Of a stretch of 64,000 nt of DNA, positions 53,114-62,423 are shown piece by piece. Below the pieces are notes generated by a model. That model did not search any database and was not told the DNA's origin. It saw only the letters and a list, made by a program, of their open reading frames with translations. Position 1 is the first letter of the stretch. The number at the start of each line of letters is the position of its first letter. Location: contig CANNIZ010000004.1 in NCBI GenBank assembly GCA_947505245.1, positions 1 to 64,000 of the forward strand. Reading direction: 5' to 3'. This stretch comes from Pseudomonadota bacterium (GTDB lineage Bacteria > Myxococcota_A > UBA796 > GCA-2862545). The position numbers and the translations under genes were made by a program.

Positions 53114-54580
53114 ATGACTGAGGTCGATCGGGTCAGTTGGCGCGGAATGGCGGGCGTGGTCCTGCTATTCTTCGCGCTCGGCGTTCCGCAGCTGTTGTTC
53201 GTCGCGCCGACGGTCCCCGAAGACGAGCCAAGGCATGCGGGGTACGCGCTCGAGGTGGCCAGCGGGCGCCTCCCGCTCGTGACCGAGCCGTTGCCGACGG
53301 AGCGGCTGGGCATCCCGCCGCTGAAGCGCACCAACATCATGGCCGCGGCCAACCATCCTCCGCTCTACTACGCGCTCGTCGGGCCATTCATCCGCTGGGG
53401 CAGCGAGACCGGCCACCACGAGCTCGGCCTGCGACTCGCGCGGGCGGCCACCCTCGCGATGGGCGCGGTTGGGCTGATCTACGCGTTCGTGACGATTCGG
53501 CTGCTCGTGCCGAACCGCCCGGCCGCCGCCGTCGCCACGGTGGCGTGTGTGGCGGCGATGCCCGCGTTCATCAACGTCTGCGCGCTCGTCCACAACGACG
53601 CGCTCGCGGTGATGACGGCGAGCGGCTTCGGCTATGCCGTCGCTCGGTGGCTCGTCGCCGACGATCGCAGTCGGCGGCAGCTCGGGGTCCTGTCCGCTTG
53701 GGCCGCCGCCGTCGCGTTGACGCGGTTCTCGGGGCTGCTCGTGCTCGCGCCGTTCATCGCGCTGCTCGGCCTCGGGACGGCCTACAAAGCCGCCGGGTCG
53801 TGGCCCCGTCGCCTCGCACAGGGCGCGTTTCCCGTGGTCGTGGTCGTCGCGGTCGTCGCGGTGACGTCGGGCTGGTTCTACGCGCGCAACTACGTGTTGT
53901 ACGACGACGTGACGGGCGGGAAGGCGCTGTTCGGCGTGCTCGCCCGCAAGCCTCACGGGACGTTGTGGTCGGCCCTGTGGGCGCCGGCGGTGTGGTCGGG
54001 GCTGCACGACCACATCTGGACGCGTCTGGCGGGCAGCGTGCACCTGGGAGCCTCTGTGCAGGCCGCGGGCCGGCTGTGGACGTTCCTCGGCGTGGTCGGT
54101 TTGGTTCGATACGCCATCGCGGCGCCCCGCCTCGTGCGCGCCATCCCACCGCGTGACCTGCGCGCCTGGACGCTGGCCGCCTCGGCCGCTGCGTTCGGCG
54201 TCATCGTGTTGTCCGTGTTCGCGTTCTACGCGCGCGGGGGCAACCCGACCGCGCGGTACTGGTTCCCGATGGCGTGGGTCCCGATGCTCGTCGTGAGCCT
54301 CGGCTGGTCCGGCTTGCACCGACGCGCCGGCATGGCCGTGGGCGTCGTGTTGTCGGTGGTGCTCTCAGGGCACGTCCTCCTGCTTTACGCGAACGTGCTG
54401 CTGGCGGGCGGACGCGTGCTTCGCGACTTCGCGACGGTGCGCGCTGCGGGTGGTGGCCCCACCGAGTGGATCGCCCCGATCGCGCTGCTCGGCGTCGCGG
54501 TGGCTCTGGTCGCCGTCGTCGACGCCATCCTGACGCTCGAGGCGACTACGTCGGCAGGTACAGGACGAACGGCAGCGTGA
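53114..54580 (+). CDS. GT39-like (GT-C) membrane glycosyltransferase
   Basis: 488 residues with about ten membrane helices. PEDEPRHAGY (35-44) in the first periplasmic loop holds the acidic pair typical of PMT/ArnT-type GT-C enzymes, which use polyprenyl-phosphate sugars. It follows the TPR gene by 63 nt. Its last 35 nt overlap the convergent membrane gene at 54546. Confidence 0.78.
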   Translation: MTEVDRVSWRGMAGVVLLFFALGVPQLLFVAPTVPEDEPRHAGYALEVASGRLPLVTEPLPTERLGIPPLKRTNIMAAANHPPLYYALVGPFIRWGSETGHHELGLRLARAATLAMGAVGLIYAFVTIRLLVPNRPAAAVATVACVAAMPAFINVCALVHNDALAVMTASGFGYAVARWLVADDRSRRQLGVLSAWAAAVALTRFSGLLVLAPFIALLGLGTAYKAAGSWPRRLAQGAFPVVVVVAVVAVTSGWFYARNYVLYDDVTGGKALFGVLARKPHGTLWSALWAPAVWSGLHDHIWTRLAGSVHLGASVQAAGRLWTFLGVVGLVRYAIAAPRLVRAIPPRDLRAWTLAASAAAFGVIVLSVFAFYARGGNPTARYWFPMAWVPMLVVSLGWSGLHRRAGMAVGVVLSVVLSGHVLLLYANVLLAGGRVLRDFATVRAAGGGPTEWIAPIALLGVAVALVAVVDAILTLEATTSAGTGRTAA

Positions 54581-55907
54581 GGCCGAACAGCAGCAGGAGC
54601 ACCGCTACGGTGATCGCGACCTCGACGCGGCTCGGGCGAACCGTGTACGCGAGGACCAGCGACAGCGGGAACAGCTGCGCGTTGTAGATGAACTTGATGG
54701 TCGAATTCTTTCCCGGCAGCAGCGCGGGACCGGTCTGCCACCACAGGTACATCGCGACGCCCATCACGAACGAAGCCAGCACGATGAGCTCGGCGGGACG
54801 CCGGGGGCCGCGGATCCATCGGACCGTTACCGCGCCCATGCCGACGAGCGTGCGACCGATCCACCAGATCGAGGGCACGAGCGCGGCCTGCAGGATGTGC
54901 CGCTTGACGACGGCCTTGGTCTCTTTCTCGCGCTTTCCCGAGAAGTACAGCCAGTGGTCGCCCCACACCTCGGAGTAGAGGATCGTGAAGAAGCTGTTCC
55001 CGTGCCGGTCCTGACGCTTCGGCGCGGCGTGCGTGCCGCCCGCGATCAGTCGGTTCGGCTTGTTCGTCAGGTCCTCGAAGTAGAACGACGTGAAGTAGTG
55101 CTCGAAGTCGAAACCAGCGCGGTAGGGCTCGAATTGAGCGATGTACTTGTCCGAGTACGCGTCGAGCACGGTGCTCGCGGCGACCGCACGCGCGACCTGC
55201 CAGCCACCGGCGAGCACGCCGATGATGACGGTAAAGTAGAGCAGCGGACGCAGCGTGCGCCGGTCGGGCAGCACGAACCCGCCGAGCATGCGCATCACGC
55301 CTGCGAGCCAGAACACGGCCACCGGGACGATCGCGAACGGGCGCGTGAGCCCGACGAAGCCCGTCGCGAGCGCGAGCGGACCCCACGAGGATCGTTCGGT
55401 TGCGGGCTTCTCGGACGTGTAGAACCACGCCGCGAGCGTGACTGCAGCGAGCGCCGCGAACGCGTTGTCGGGGTGCACCATCACGGCGAGCTTCTGGTAC
55501 CCGGGCAGCGCGAGCAGCCACAATGACGCGAGCGCTCGGCCGCGCCAATCGGGCAGCAGCCGCGGCAGGTTGTAGCGGATCCACGTGAGGTAGAACACCG
55601 CGAGCCAGCCGACGTTCGTGGCGCGGAGACCGACGAGCAGCCAACGATCGAGGTTTGCGTCGTTGCCCGTGAGCCAGTTCACGAGCCGGATCGGCGCCGC
55701 GGGAAAGTAGTAGGGCGGCGGATTGTACGCCATCTTCGTGAGGTTGAAACCCGCGTAGTGGGCTCGCCACAGGTGGTGTTCCTGGTCGTACACCGACCCG
55801 TCGAACGTCCACACGTTCATTCCGGTGATCGCGAGCTTCACGAAGATCAGCGCGAGGAGCGCGGTGTCGACCCACCACTCGAAGGGTTCGCGGCGAACTT
55901 CCGTCAC
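54546..55907 (-). CDS. GT-C-like membrane glycosyltransferase
   Basis: 453 residues from GTG 55907, overlapping the upstream methyltransferase by 4 nt. About nine membrane helices, with an early periplasmic DGSVYDQEHHLWRAHYAGF. The acidic and His residues there suggest a PMT-like catalytic loop. It presumably transfers a sugar from a lipid carrier outside the membrane. The family is assigned by topology only. Confidence 0.7.
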   Translation of the reverse strand: MTEVRREPFEWWVDTALLALIFVKLAITGMNVWTFDGSVYDQEHHLWRAHYAGFNLTKMAYNPPPYYFPAAPIRLVNWLTGNDANLDRWLLVGLRATNVGWLAVFYLTWIRYNLPRLLPDWRGRALASLWLLALPGYQKLAVMVHPDNAFAALAAVTLAAWFYTSEKPATERSSWGPLALATGFVGLTRPFAIVPVAVFWLAGVMRMLGGFVLPDRRTLRPLLYFTVIIGVLAGGWQVARAVAASTVLDAYSDKYIAQFEPYRAGFDFEHYFTSFYFEDLTNKPNRLIAGGTHAAPKRQDRHGNSFFTILYSEVWGDHWLYFSGKREKETKAVVKRHILQAALVPSIWWIGRTLVGMGAVTVRWIRGPRRPAELIVLASFVMGVAMYLWWQTGPALLPGKNSTIKFIYNAQLFPLSLVLAYTVRPSRVEVAITVAVLLLLFGLTLPFVLYLPT

Positions 55908-56572
55908 GGCTCGTACACGAGGATCCAGTAGATCGCGAGCGGACCAGGGGCGGGGACCGTGGACTTCGACAGGCGCCGGTACCCCGCCTTGTCGATCGCG
56001 CGGTCGATCGAGGCGGCGTTGGCGTGGTGGTAGTGGCCGTGGAAGCCGGCGAGGCGACGTCCGAACCGGTACGCGCGGCTCTCGGTGGGCACGCTGATCA
56101 CGAGCTTTCCGCCGGGGGCCAGCCACTCGCGCATCTGGTGAAGCGTGGGCTCGAGCGGCTCGACGTGCTCGAGGACCTCGGCAGCGACGATGATGTCGAC
56201 CGAATTTGGCGCGACCTTCGCGCGAGCCTCGTCGGGCGTGAGCAGCGTCACGCCGGTGAGGTGCTGCTCCTCGACGAGCAGCCGCGCTGCTGCAAGAACG
56301 GGGTCGACTCCGATCACCGTCGTCGCGTGTTTGAGCTCTTCGCTGAACAACACGCCGGTGCCGCATCCGTAGTCGAGCAGCGTCGTCTTGGTGCGGTCCC
56401 GCCCCTCACACACCTCGGCGAGGCGCGCGGCGGTGACGTGCAGCCGGCGCCAGGCCATCCATCGCAGGGCCGGGTTCTTGTGCAGGTACGAAGGGATCGC
56501 CATCTCGTCGCGGTCTTCGTCGGAGAGCCGCTCGGCCATGCGTCGCAACGTCTCGATCGGGAGCTCGTTCAT
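55904..56572 (-). CDS. SAM-dependent methyltransferase
   Basis: 222 residues. LLDYGCGTGVLF is SAM motif I; VIGVDP, DIIVAAEVLEHVEPL and LAPGGKLVISVP complete a class I methyltransferase fold. Genes of this kind in glycan clusters usually methylate a sugar or polyprenyl intermediate. It sits 61 nt after the GT2 gene and overlaps the GT-C gene. Confidence 0.87.
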   Translation of the reverse strand: MNELPIETLRRMAERLSDEDRDEMAIPSYLHKNPALRWMAWRRLHVTAARLAEVCEGRDRTKTTLLDYGCGTGVLFSEELKHATTVIGVDPVLAAARLLVEEQHLTGVTLLTPDEARAKVAPNSVDIIVAAEVLEHVEPLEPTLHQMREWLAPGGKLVISVPTESRAYRFGRRLAGFHGHYHHANAASIDRAIDKAGYRRLSKSTVPAPGPLAIYWILVYEP

Positions 56573-56633
56573 GCAAGCACCTCATCGCTTGAGGTGCGCG
56601 CAGCGAGGCGCAGCCGAGCGAAGTCCAGGGTTC

Positions 56634-57635
56634 TCATGATTCGTCCTCGTGGCGCTCGACGTGGCGGCGCAGGATGTACAACTCGCGCTCGTGCATGTGG
56701 CGCAGCCGCGCGATCATGACCGCGATCTGGCCGAGGCCCCACACGAGCACGGCCATTCCGGCGAGGAACGCCGCGAGGAAGCCGGCCCACAGGTGAGGCG
56801 TGAACGCGCCCACCACGAGGTAGTGTCCGAAGAAGAACGCGCCGAGTGCCATCGCGACGGCGAGCATCAGGGCGGCCGCGGTGTGGAAGATGGCGTGGGG
56901 CGAGTAGTCGCGCACCACCGAGTACAGGATGCTCGACGTGCGGTACGCGTAGCGGAACAGGTTCGACGCGACGCGGCTCTCGCCGTGTTCGCGCACGCCG
57001 CGCACCGCGAGCGGGACCTCCATCATTCGCACGCGCCGCTGCGCGAGGACGAGGATGGACTCCTGCGTGTAGGTGAATTCGCCGGTGAGTACGAGCTTGA
57101 GCATGGTCTCGCGCGTGTAGGCGCGGAACCCGCAGCTGACGTCTTCGAAGCGCTTGCCGCTCAGCGTGCTGACGATGCGCGCCATGCCCCAGTTGCCGAT
57201 CCGCTTCACCAGCGGCATCACCGGAACGAGCTTCGGGTCGAGGAAGCGGGACGCGGTGGCGAATTCCGCTTGCCCGGCGAGCAGCGGGGCGAGCAGCGTG
57301 GGGATGTCTTCGGGGCTGAACTGCCCGTCCGAGTCGATGTTCACCATGTAGTCGGCGCGCCGGCGCACGGCTTCGTCGAGGCCGGTCTGCATGGCCGCGC
57401 CGACGCCACGGTTGTTGCCGTGGCTTACGACGTGTGCGCCAGCGGCCTTCGACGCGGCGACCGTGTCGTCCGTGCTGCCGTCGTCCACGACGAGGACCTC
57501 GACCGTGCCGATGCCAGGGATCTGGCGGGGGATGCGATCGATCACCGCTTTCAGCGTGATGCCCTCATTGAGCGCCGGGAGAACCACGAGGAGCATCTTC
57601 TGGCGCGGACTGATGGCGGGCAGCGGTGTGATCAC
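56634..57635 (-). CDS. GT2 family glycosyltransferase (DPM-like) with membrane tail
   Basis: 333 residues from GTG 57635 (an ATG at 57596 would drop 13 residues). The GT-A domain has VLPALNEG, VLVVDDGSTDDT and the DxD-like NIDSDGQF. Two or more C-terminal membrane helices (about 235-300) follow. It is like dolichol/polyprenyl-phosphate mannose synthases, making the lipid-linked sugar donors that the neighbouring GT-C enzymes would use. Confidence 0.9.
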   Translation of the reverse strand: MITPLPAISPRQKMLLVVLPALNEGITLKAVIDRIPRQIPGIGTVEVLVVDDGSTDDTVAASKAAGAHVVSHGNNRGVGAAMQTGLDEAVRRRADYMVNIDSDGQFSPEDIPTLLAPLLAGQAEFATASRFLDPKLVPVMPLVKRIGNWGMARIVSTLSGKRFEDVSCGFRAYTRETMLKLVLTGEFTYTQESILVLAQRRVRMMEVPLAVRGVREHGESRVASNLFRYAYRTSSILYSVVRDYSPHAIFHTAAALMLAVAMALGAFFFGHYLVVGAFTPHLWAGFLAAFLAGMAVLVWGLGQIAVMIARLRHMHERELYILRRHVERHEDES

Positions 57636-57725
57636 GCGTAAGTCTCCGAGAATGCGGTAGTTAGCCGATCCCAAGGGGGCCAGCAAGCGTCGTGGTACGC
57701 TTCGAAGGTCTGACGAAGGGGCCGA

Positions 57726-58607
57726 ATGATGCACGCATTTTCTTGGTTTTTGCCTGTGATGTTCGGCTGTGCGCCCCCAGACCCCGTGGTGGAGCCGATC
57801 CCGAATACCGACTCGGGGTCCGACTCGGGCTCCGACTCGGACGTTGTCGAGCCCACCCCCGACCTTGACGCGCTGTGGGGCCCGGAAGACACCACGACGG
57901 CGCCGTTCACGCGCGGGATGGTCTCGTTCACGTTTGACGACGGGTGGCTGGGCCAGGCCACCATCGCGTCCCCGAAGCTCGTGGAGCGCGGCTGGAAGGG
58001 GACGTTCTACCTGGTCCCCGAGTGGTTTGGGACGTCGATGGACGGGGAGGCGTTCATGACGCTGTCGGGGGCGAGCGACCTCGTCGCCGCGGGTCACGAG
58101 ATCGGCGACCACACGATGTCTCACGCCACCCTCACGAACCTCGTCGAGCCCGAGGTGTTCGACGAGATGGCCGACTGCCAGCTTTCGCTCGAATCCACGC
58201 TCGGTCTGCCACCCGGAGCCGTCGCCAATTTTTCAACCCCGCACGGCGCCTACAACGACGCCGTCCTCGCCGACGCCCGGCTGTTGTTCACGTCGCATCG
58301 CACCGGTGAGGCTCGCTTGAACACGCCGGCTACCGATCCGTACACGCTCGGTGGCGTGCTGCTCGAAGCGAGCAACCTCGACTACCCGGGCCGCACCCCG
58401 GACGATGTCGAGGACGTGATCCAGCTCACGGCGGAGCGTCGCAGTTGGTTGATCCTCGTGTTCCACGGCTTCGTGGAGGGGGAGCTGATGCGCGTGACCG
58501 ACCAGCCTCTGGACGCGTTCGACCGAATCCTCGACGAGGTCGCCGAAGCGGACGTGGACGTCGTCACGATCGCCGAGGGCGTTCAGCGCATGCCTCACCC
58601 GCCGTGA
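57726..58607 (+). CDS. Polysaccharide deacetylase lipoprotein
   Basis: 293 residues. Lipobox VMFGC (Cys15) and a short Asp/Ser linker (DSGSDSGSDSD). NodB-type domain: SFTFDDGW (catalytic Asp and metal Asp), GHEIGDHTMSH (metal His pair), FSTPHGAYN and LVFHG. It deacetylates an envelope or extracellular polysaccharide. It is divergent from the GT2 gene. Confidence 0.9.
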   Translation: MMHAFSWFLPVMFGCAPPDPVVEPIPNTDSGSDSGSDSDVVEPTPDLDALWGPEDTTTAPFTRGMVSFTFDDGWLGQATIASPKLVERGWKGTFYLVPEWFGTSMDGEAFMTLSGASDLVAAGHEIGDHTMSHATLTNLVEPEVFDEMADCQLSLESTLGLPPGAVANFSTPHGAYNDAVLADARLLFTSHRTGEARLNTPATDPYTLGGVLLEASNLDYPGRTPDDVEDVIQLTAERRSWLILVFHGFVEGELMRVTDQPLDAFDRILDEVAEADVDVVTIAEGVQRMPHPP

Positions 58608-58616
58608 GGCGCCCCG

Positions 58617-60341
58617 TCAGTCGACGGGGATCTGCGTCTGGGGGACCGCTTGCAGGCCGAGCGTACGCGCCCAGTCTTCGCGGACTGCGATGTAGCCGCC
58701 GGCGATGGTGTGGTTTCCGAACCAACCGACCCTTCGCTTGTGGTTCGCCGCGTCGTACACCACGACGTAGCCTGCGCTCGCGGGCGGCTTCTTCTGGCCC
58801 GAGTCCCAGATCACGTCGGGTCGTCCGAGGCCCGTCTCGGCCTTCACCTTGGCTTCGACGGCCAACAGCGCGGTGAGCGGGAACCGGACGCCGAGCGACG
58901 TCGCGCGCAGCCCCTTTGGATTCAGCAGCGGGTTGACGCGGTTGGTGGTGAGGCTGCAGGCGTCGATGAACACGAGGTTCTCGTGACGCTGGAACACGTA
59001 GTAGGGCACCATGCCCGCCTGGCCCGAGAACAGCACGATCGGCTCGTTCGTGCGCGCGCGGATCTGGTCGAGCAGCGGGTCGAGCTTCGCGAGCAGCAGG
59101 ACATCGCGCGCATGGCCCGCGTTTCCAGCGTCGAGGAGGTCGACGGGCGTCCCTCCGAGCGCCCGTTCCAGCTGATCGCGCACGTCCAGAGCGTCAGCGA
59201 GCGTGCGGCCGCTGTTGGAGGGGACGGTGGTGGCGTAGAACGTCGACGCGATCTGCGACGCTGCGATGATGGCGACGATCGCCGCTCGCGCCCTGATCGG
59301 CCAGGCGCGGTCCCAGACGAGCGCGGCGAGCAGAGCGGCGGCGATCCCGAGACCGGGCGCCAGAAACCTTCCGAATTCCATCCAGTCGCCGCCTGAGCGG
59401 ACGACGAACGCGATGTCCGCGACGAGGAACGCAGCCGCGATCACGCCGTGAGCGGTAGGCGTGGCGCGCGCTCGTTGGAGCTGGGGCTCGGCGCCGATCA
59501 GCGCGCCAACACCGAGGATCGGCGTCCAGGCGAGGTGCTGCCCAAGGTAGGAAAGACCCGCCGACCAGCGCGCTCCGCCCGAGGCCTTCACGACGGCGGG
59601 GTGGGGCAGCCAAAGCCCGAACGCGTTCGAACGCCACGCCACCAGGGCGAGCACGACCGCTGCGCTTACGCCGGCGACGGCGCCGACCGCGCGGGCCTCG
59701 TCGCTGCCGCGTCGCCGCCACGCCGCCCACGCGATCAGCGCCGCCACCACGCACCCGAGGACGATCGGCCCTTCGGGTCGCACGGTGGCGAGCAGGCCCG
59801 CAGCGAGGGCGAGGAGGGCGCCGCGAGCTGCCGAGGGTGACGCGATGAACCCGCCCGCCGCGAGCGCGAAGGCGACCTGGGACGTCGCGGCCAGCGTGGT
59901 CTCCATGCCGCTCGCGGCCCAGTACACGAGCGGCGTGCTGGTGGCGGCCAGCGGCGCGGCCGCCCAACCCGAGCCGGGAGAGAGGCGCTCGGCCAGGCGC
60001 GTGGCGAGCGCGGTGCAGAGCGCGGCGGCGGCCATGGACAACAGGAACCCGACCGCCGGCAGGCCAAGGAACGGCAGCACCGCGTCGCCGAGAGCGAGGA
60101 GCACGGTGCTCGCGAGGGCGGAGCTCTGCTCGAGGCGCTCGCCGTTGTAGTTCGTGATCGAGCCGGTGTGCCGGAGCGCGTACGCGGACCCGAACGTGAT
60201 GTAGGAGTCGTCGTGGCCCGACGACGCGAACAGTCCGACCGCGAGCACCGCTCCGGCGGCGGCCCACCCGAGCGCCCACGCGGCGAGCGCGGCTGCCCCG
60301 CGCGTCGCTTCGGATTCGGGCTTTGGGGGGCGGTCCTCCAT
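58617..60341 (-). CDS. GT-C-like multi-pass membrane protein
   Basis: 574 residues with about ten membrane helices. SGHDDSYITFGSAYALRHTG (41-60) in the first extracytoplasmic loop resembles the DD-motif loop of bacterial GT-C enzymes. A C-terminal periplasmic part (about 370-574) follows. It is probably a lipid-linked-sugar transferase. Its start is 26 nt from the divergent flippase-like gene. Confidence 0.72.
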   Translation of the reverse strand: MEDRPPKPESEATRGAAALAAWALGWAAAGAVLAVGLFASSGHDDSYITFGSAYALRHTGSITNYNGERLEQSSALASTVLLALGDAVLPFLGLPAVGFLLSMAAAALCTALATRLAERLSPGSGWAAAPLAATSTPLVYWAASGMETTLAATSQVAFALAAGGFIASPSAARGALLALAAGLLATVRPEGPIVLGCVVAALIAWAAWRRRGSDEARAVGAVAGVSAAVVLALVAWRSNAFGLWLPHPAVVKASGGARWSAGLSYLGQHLAWTPILGVGALIGAEPQLQRARATPTAHGVIAAAFLVADIAFVVRSGGDWMEFGRFLAPGLGIAAALLAALVWDRAWPIRARAAIVAIIAASQIASTFYATTVPSNSGRTLADALDVRDQLERALGGTPVDLLDAGNAGHARDVLLLAKLDPLLDQIRARTNEPIVLFSGQAGMVPYYVFQRHENLVFIDACSLTTNRVNPLLNPKGLRATSLGVRFPLTALLAVEAKVKAETGLGRPDVIWDSGQKKPPASAGYVVVYDAANHKRRVGWFGNHTIAGGYIAVREDWARTLGLQAVPQTQIPVD

Positions 60342-60367
60342 TTGCTGCGATAGCTAGCCGTCCTTCG

Positions 60368-61372
60368 ATGTCGCAGCAACATGCAAAATTCGCGTTGGTC
60401 GCGGTCATCGCCCTGGTCTGCCTCGCGGTCGCGATGTGGGGTCTTGATCCGCGTTCGGCGATGCACCTCCTCGCCGCCTTTCCGCTCTGGCTGCTGCCTG
60501 TGGTCATCGCCGCCAACGTCTTGATCACGGTGATGCGGGCGGTCCGGTTCCGGCTGCTGCTCGACGCTCCGCTGCCGTTGAAGGACGCGCTCGCGGTCAC
60601 GGCGGTCGGCTTCTTTGCGATCAACGTCGTCCCGCTGCGCATGGGCGAGTTCGCCCGTCCTGCCCTGCTGTCCGAGCTGTACGACGTGCCGTTCGGCGAG
60701 GCCCTCGGGATCGTGGTGGTCGAGCGGCTGCTCGACATGTTCGCTCTGCTGGTGTTGCTCGGCGTGGTGAGCGCCTTCGTCATTCCCGGGGCGACGATCG
60801 AGGTCGCCGGCGTCGATCTCCTCGCGGTCGGGCAGCGTACGTTCGGCGTCGCCGTGCTCGGTGGGCTCGCTGTGGTGGCTGTGCTCGCGGTGATCGGTGA
60901 GCCTGTCGTGACGCTCGTCGAGCGCCTCGCCGAGCGCGTCTCGCCCGCGCTCGCGGCGCGCCTCGGTCGCCTCGGGCGCTCGTTCGTGCAAGGGACGAGC
61001 GTGTTGTCCTCGCGGCCGCTGTACGGCCTCGCGGCGCTCGCCTGCACCGGTGGCGTGTGGTTGACGTCGATGTTCGCGGTCGCCATCGCGATGTTCGGCT
61101 TCGGGATCGCGGTCGCGCCTGGTCGGGTCGCGCTGAATTGGGCCGCCACCGTCGTCGCGCTCGCGCTGGTTCCAACCCCGGGCAACGTCGGTACGTTCGA
61201 GGCGGGCAGCGTCGCTTCGTTGCTGATCGACGACGTCCCCCGCGATCTCGCGCAGGCGTTCTCGCTCGGGAACCACGCGCTCATGACGGGGACCACGCTC
61301 GGACTCGGCGCCGTGTTCCTGCTGGTCCAAGGCTGGTCGGTGGATCGGCTGGTACGAACCAAGGGATCTTGA
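60368..61372 (+). CDS. LPG-synthase-TM (AglD/MprF-like) membrane protein
   Basis: 334 residues from ATG 60368. About eight membrane helices with the PF03706-type features NVVPLRMGEFARPALL and VPTPGNVGTFEAG. Members include the flippase domain of MprF and polyprenyl-linked-sugar transporters. In this glycan cluster a role in moving lipid-linked intermediates is likely. Confidence 0.85.
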   Translation: MSQQHAKFALVAVIALVCLAVAMWGLDPRSAMHLLAAFPLWLLPVVIAANVLITVMRAVRFRLLLDAPLPLKDALAVTAVGFFAINVVPLRMGEFARPALLSELYDVPFGEALGIVVVERLLDMFALLVLLGVVSAFVIPGATIEVAGVDLLAVGQRTFGVAVLGGLAVVAVLAVIGEPVVTLVERLAERVSPALAARLGRLGRSFVQGTSVLSSRPLYGLAALACTGGVWLTSMFAVAIAMFGFGIAVAPGRVALNWAATVVALALVPTPGNVGTFEAGSVASLLIDDVPRDLAQAFSLGNHALMTGTTLGLGAVFLLVQGWSVDRLVRTKGS

Positions 61373-61397
61373 CCTATCCTGCGCCGCAGGAGTTCCG

Positions 61398-62315
61398 ATG
61401 TACCTCGCACTCGAGTCCGAAAAGTTCAACCTGCCAACCACCCGCGAGTGCGTCGCGTTCTCTGCCGATTCAAAGAACATCATGGCGGGGCCCGGCGCCT
61501 GGCGTGATCTCCAACAGGTGGTAGCGCTTGCGCTACAGACGTTCTCGGCCGCCACCGACGCCACCGCCGCCTGCTGGCTCGACGATCAGGCGTACAACGA
61601 TAGCGAGGGCGCGCGAAAGACGCTGATTACGGCGTACTTCGGCACGGACGCGGCGGTCAGTCGCGAGCAGCTCGCCAGCTTCGGGGTCCCGTTCCTGCGT
61701 GAAGGCCAGTGGTCCGATGATGGCGTCCACAAGTGGCCCGATGACGCATTCCCGACGCTCGCGATCCGTCAGTCCCAGCTGTGGCAACTGTGGGACGACG
61801 ATGGCAGCGAGGCCGGTGTGTTCGCGATCTCCGGGATCGGTGCGCGGGTCGGCCGCACGCGGCGGCGGTTCAGTCAGCTCGCAGACAAGGACTTTCTCGG
61901 CGGTGTCCGCCACGCCGTGGCGATCATGCCGCGAATCGATCCAGAACGGCACCGGCAGAAGCGTCAGCTCAGCACGGCGTTCGCGCTGCAGACGGTGAGG
62001 CGGATCGTCGACGCCGACGGGGTGGTGTCGGACTCCGAAAAGGACTTCCTCGCGAACCTGTTCACCCCTGAGGAACTGTCGGCGCTGTGGCTCGACGACG
62101 AAGCGATGGTGGACGCCCTCGCGCGGGACGCGGTGAAGCTGCTGCCGCCGTTGTTGGGTCACCACGAGAAGCTCGCCCTGCTGTCGATGTTCTATGCGGC
62201 CAGCTACGCGGACGGTCGGGTAGAGGTTCGTGAGCTGAAAGTGTTGAAAGAGGCCGCGGCCACCCTCGGCCTTGACCCCAGGGAAGTCGTCGCCCAGCTG
62301 AAACGGATCTTGTAG
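61398..62315 (+). CDS. TerB-like domain protein
   Basis: 305 residues from ATG 61398 (AGGAG about 6 nt upstream). The C-terminal ~110 residues match the TerB/DjlA N-terminal-like helical domain: RIVDADGVVSDSEKDFL and YAASYADGRVEVRELKVLKEAA, with repeated acidic DxDGxxxxxE loops thought to bind metal. The N-terminal ~190 residues are unassigned. No signal peptide. It precedes metK by 108 nt. Confidence 0.75.
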   Translation: MYLALESEKFNLPTTRECVAFSADSKNIMAGPGAWRDLQQVVALALQTFSAATDATAACWLDDQAYNDSEGARKTLITAYFGTDAAVSREQLASFGVPFLREGQWSDDGVHKWPDDAFPTLAIRQSQLWQLWDDDGSEAGVFAISGIGARVGRTRRRFSQLADKDFLGGVRHAVAIMPRIDPERHRQKRQLSTAFALQTVRRIVDADGVVSDSEKDFLANLFTPEELSALWLDDEAMVDALARDAVKLLPPLLGHHEKLALLSMFYAASYADGRVEVRELKVLKEAAATLGLDPREVVAQLKRIL

Positions 62316-62343
62316 TCCGTTCGGAATCTGGCCCTCCTTCGAC

Positions 62344-62371
62344 TTGACGGCAGGTCGCCCGCTGGTGAGAT
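62344..62371 (+). promoter_or_regulatory. Candidate promoter of metK
   Basis: TTGACG (62344-62349) and TGAGAT (62366-62371), 16 nt apart. The -35 is good; the -10 matches 3 of 6. A small stem-loop (GACGC 62383-62387 with GCGTC 62397-62401) lies in the resulting leader before the ribosome binding site. Confidence 0.4.
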
Positions 62372-62423
62372 TGCGCGGTCCTGACGCACCAAGGCCGCGT
62401 CATTTACGGAGGATTTGTACCGA

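Noticed and set aside
62316..62423. SAM riboswitch ahead of metK
   Set aside because: I cannot match the leader to the conserved cores of known SAM classes; only a small hairpin is visible.
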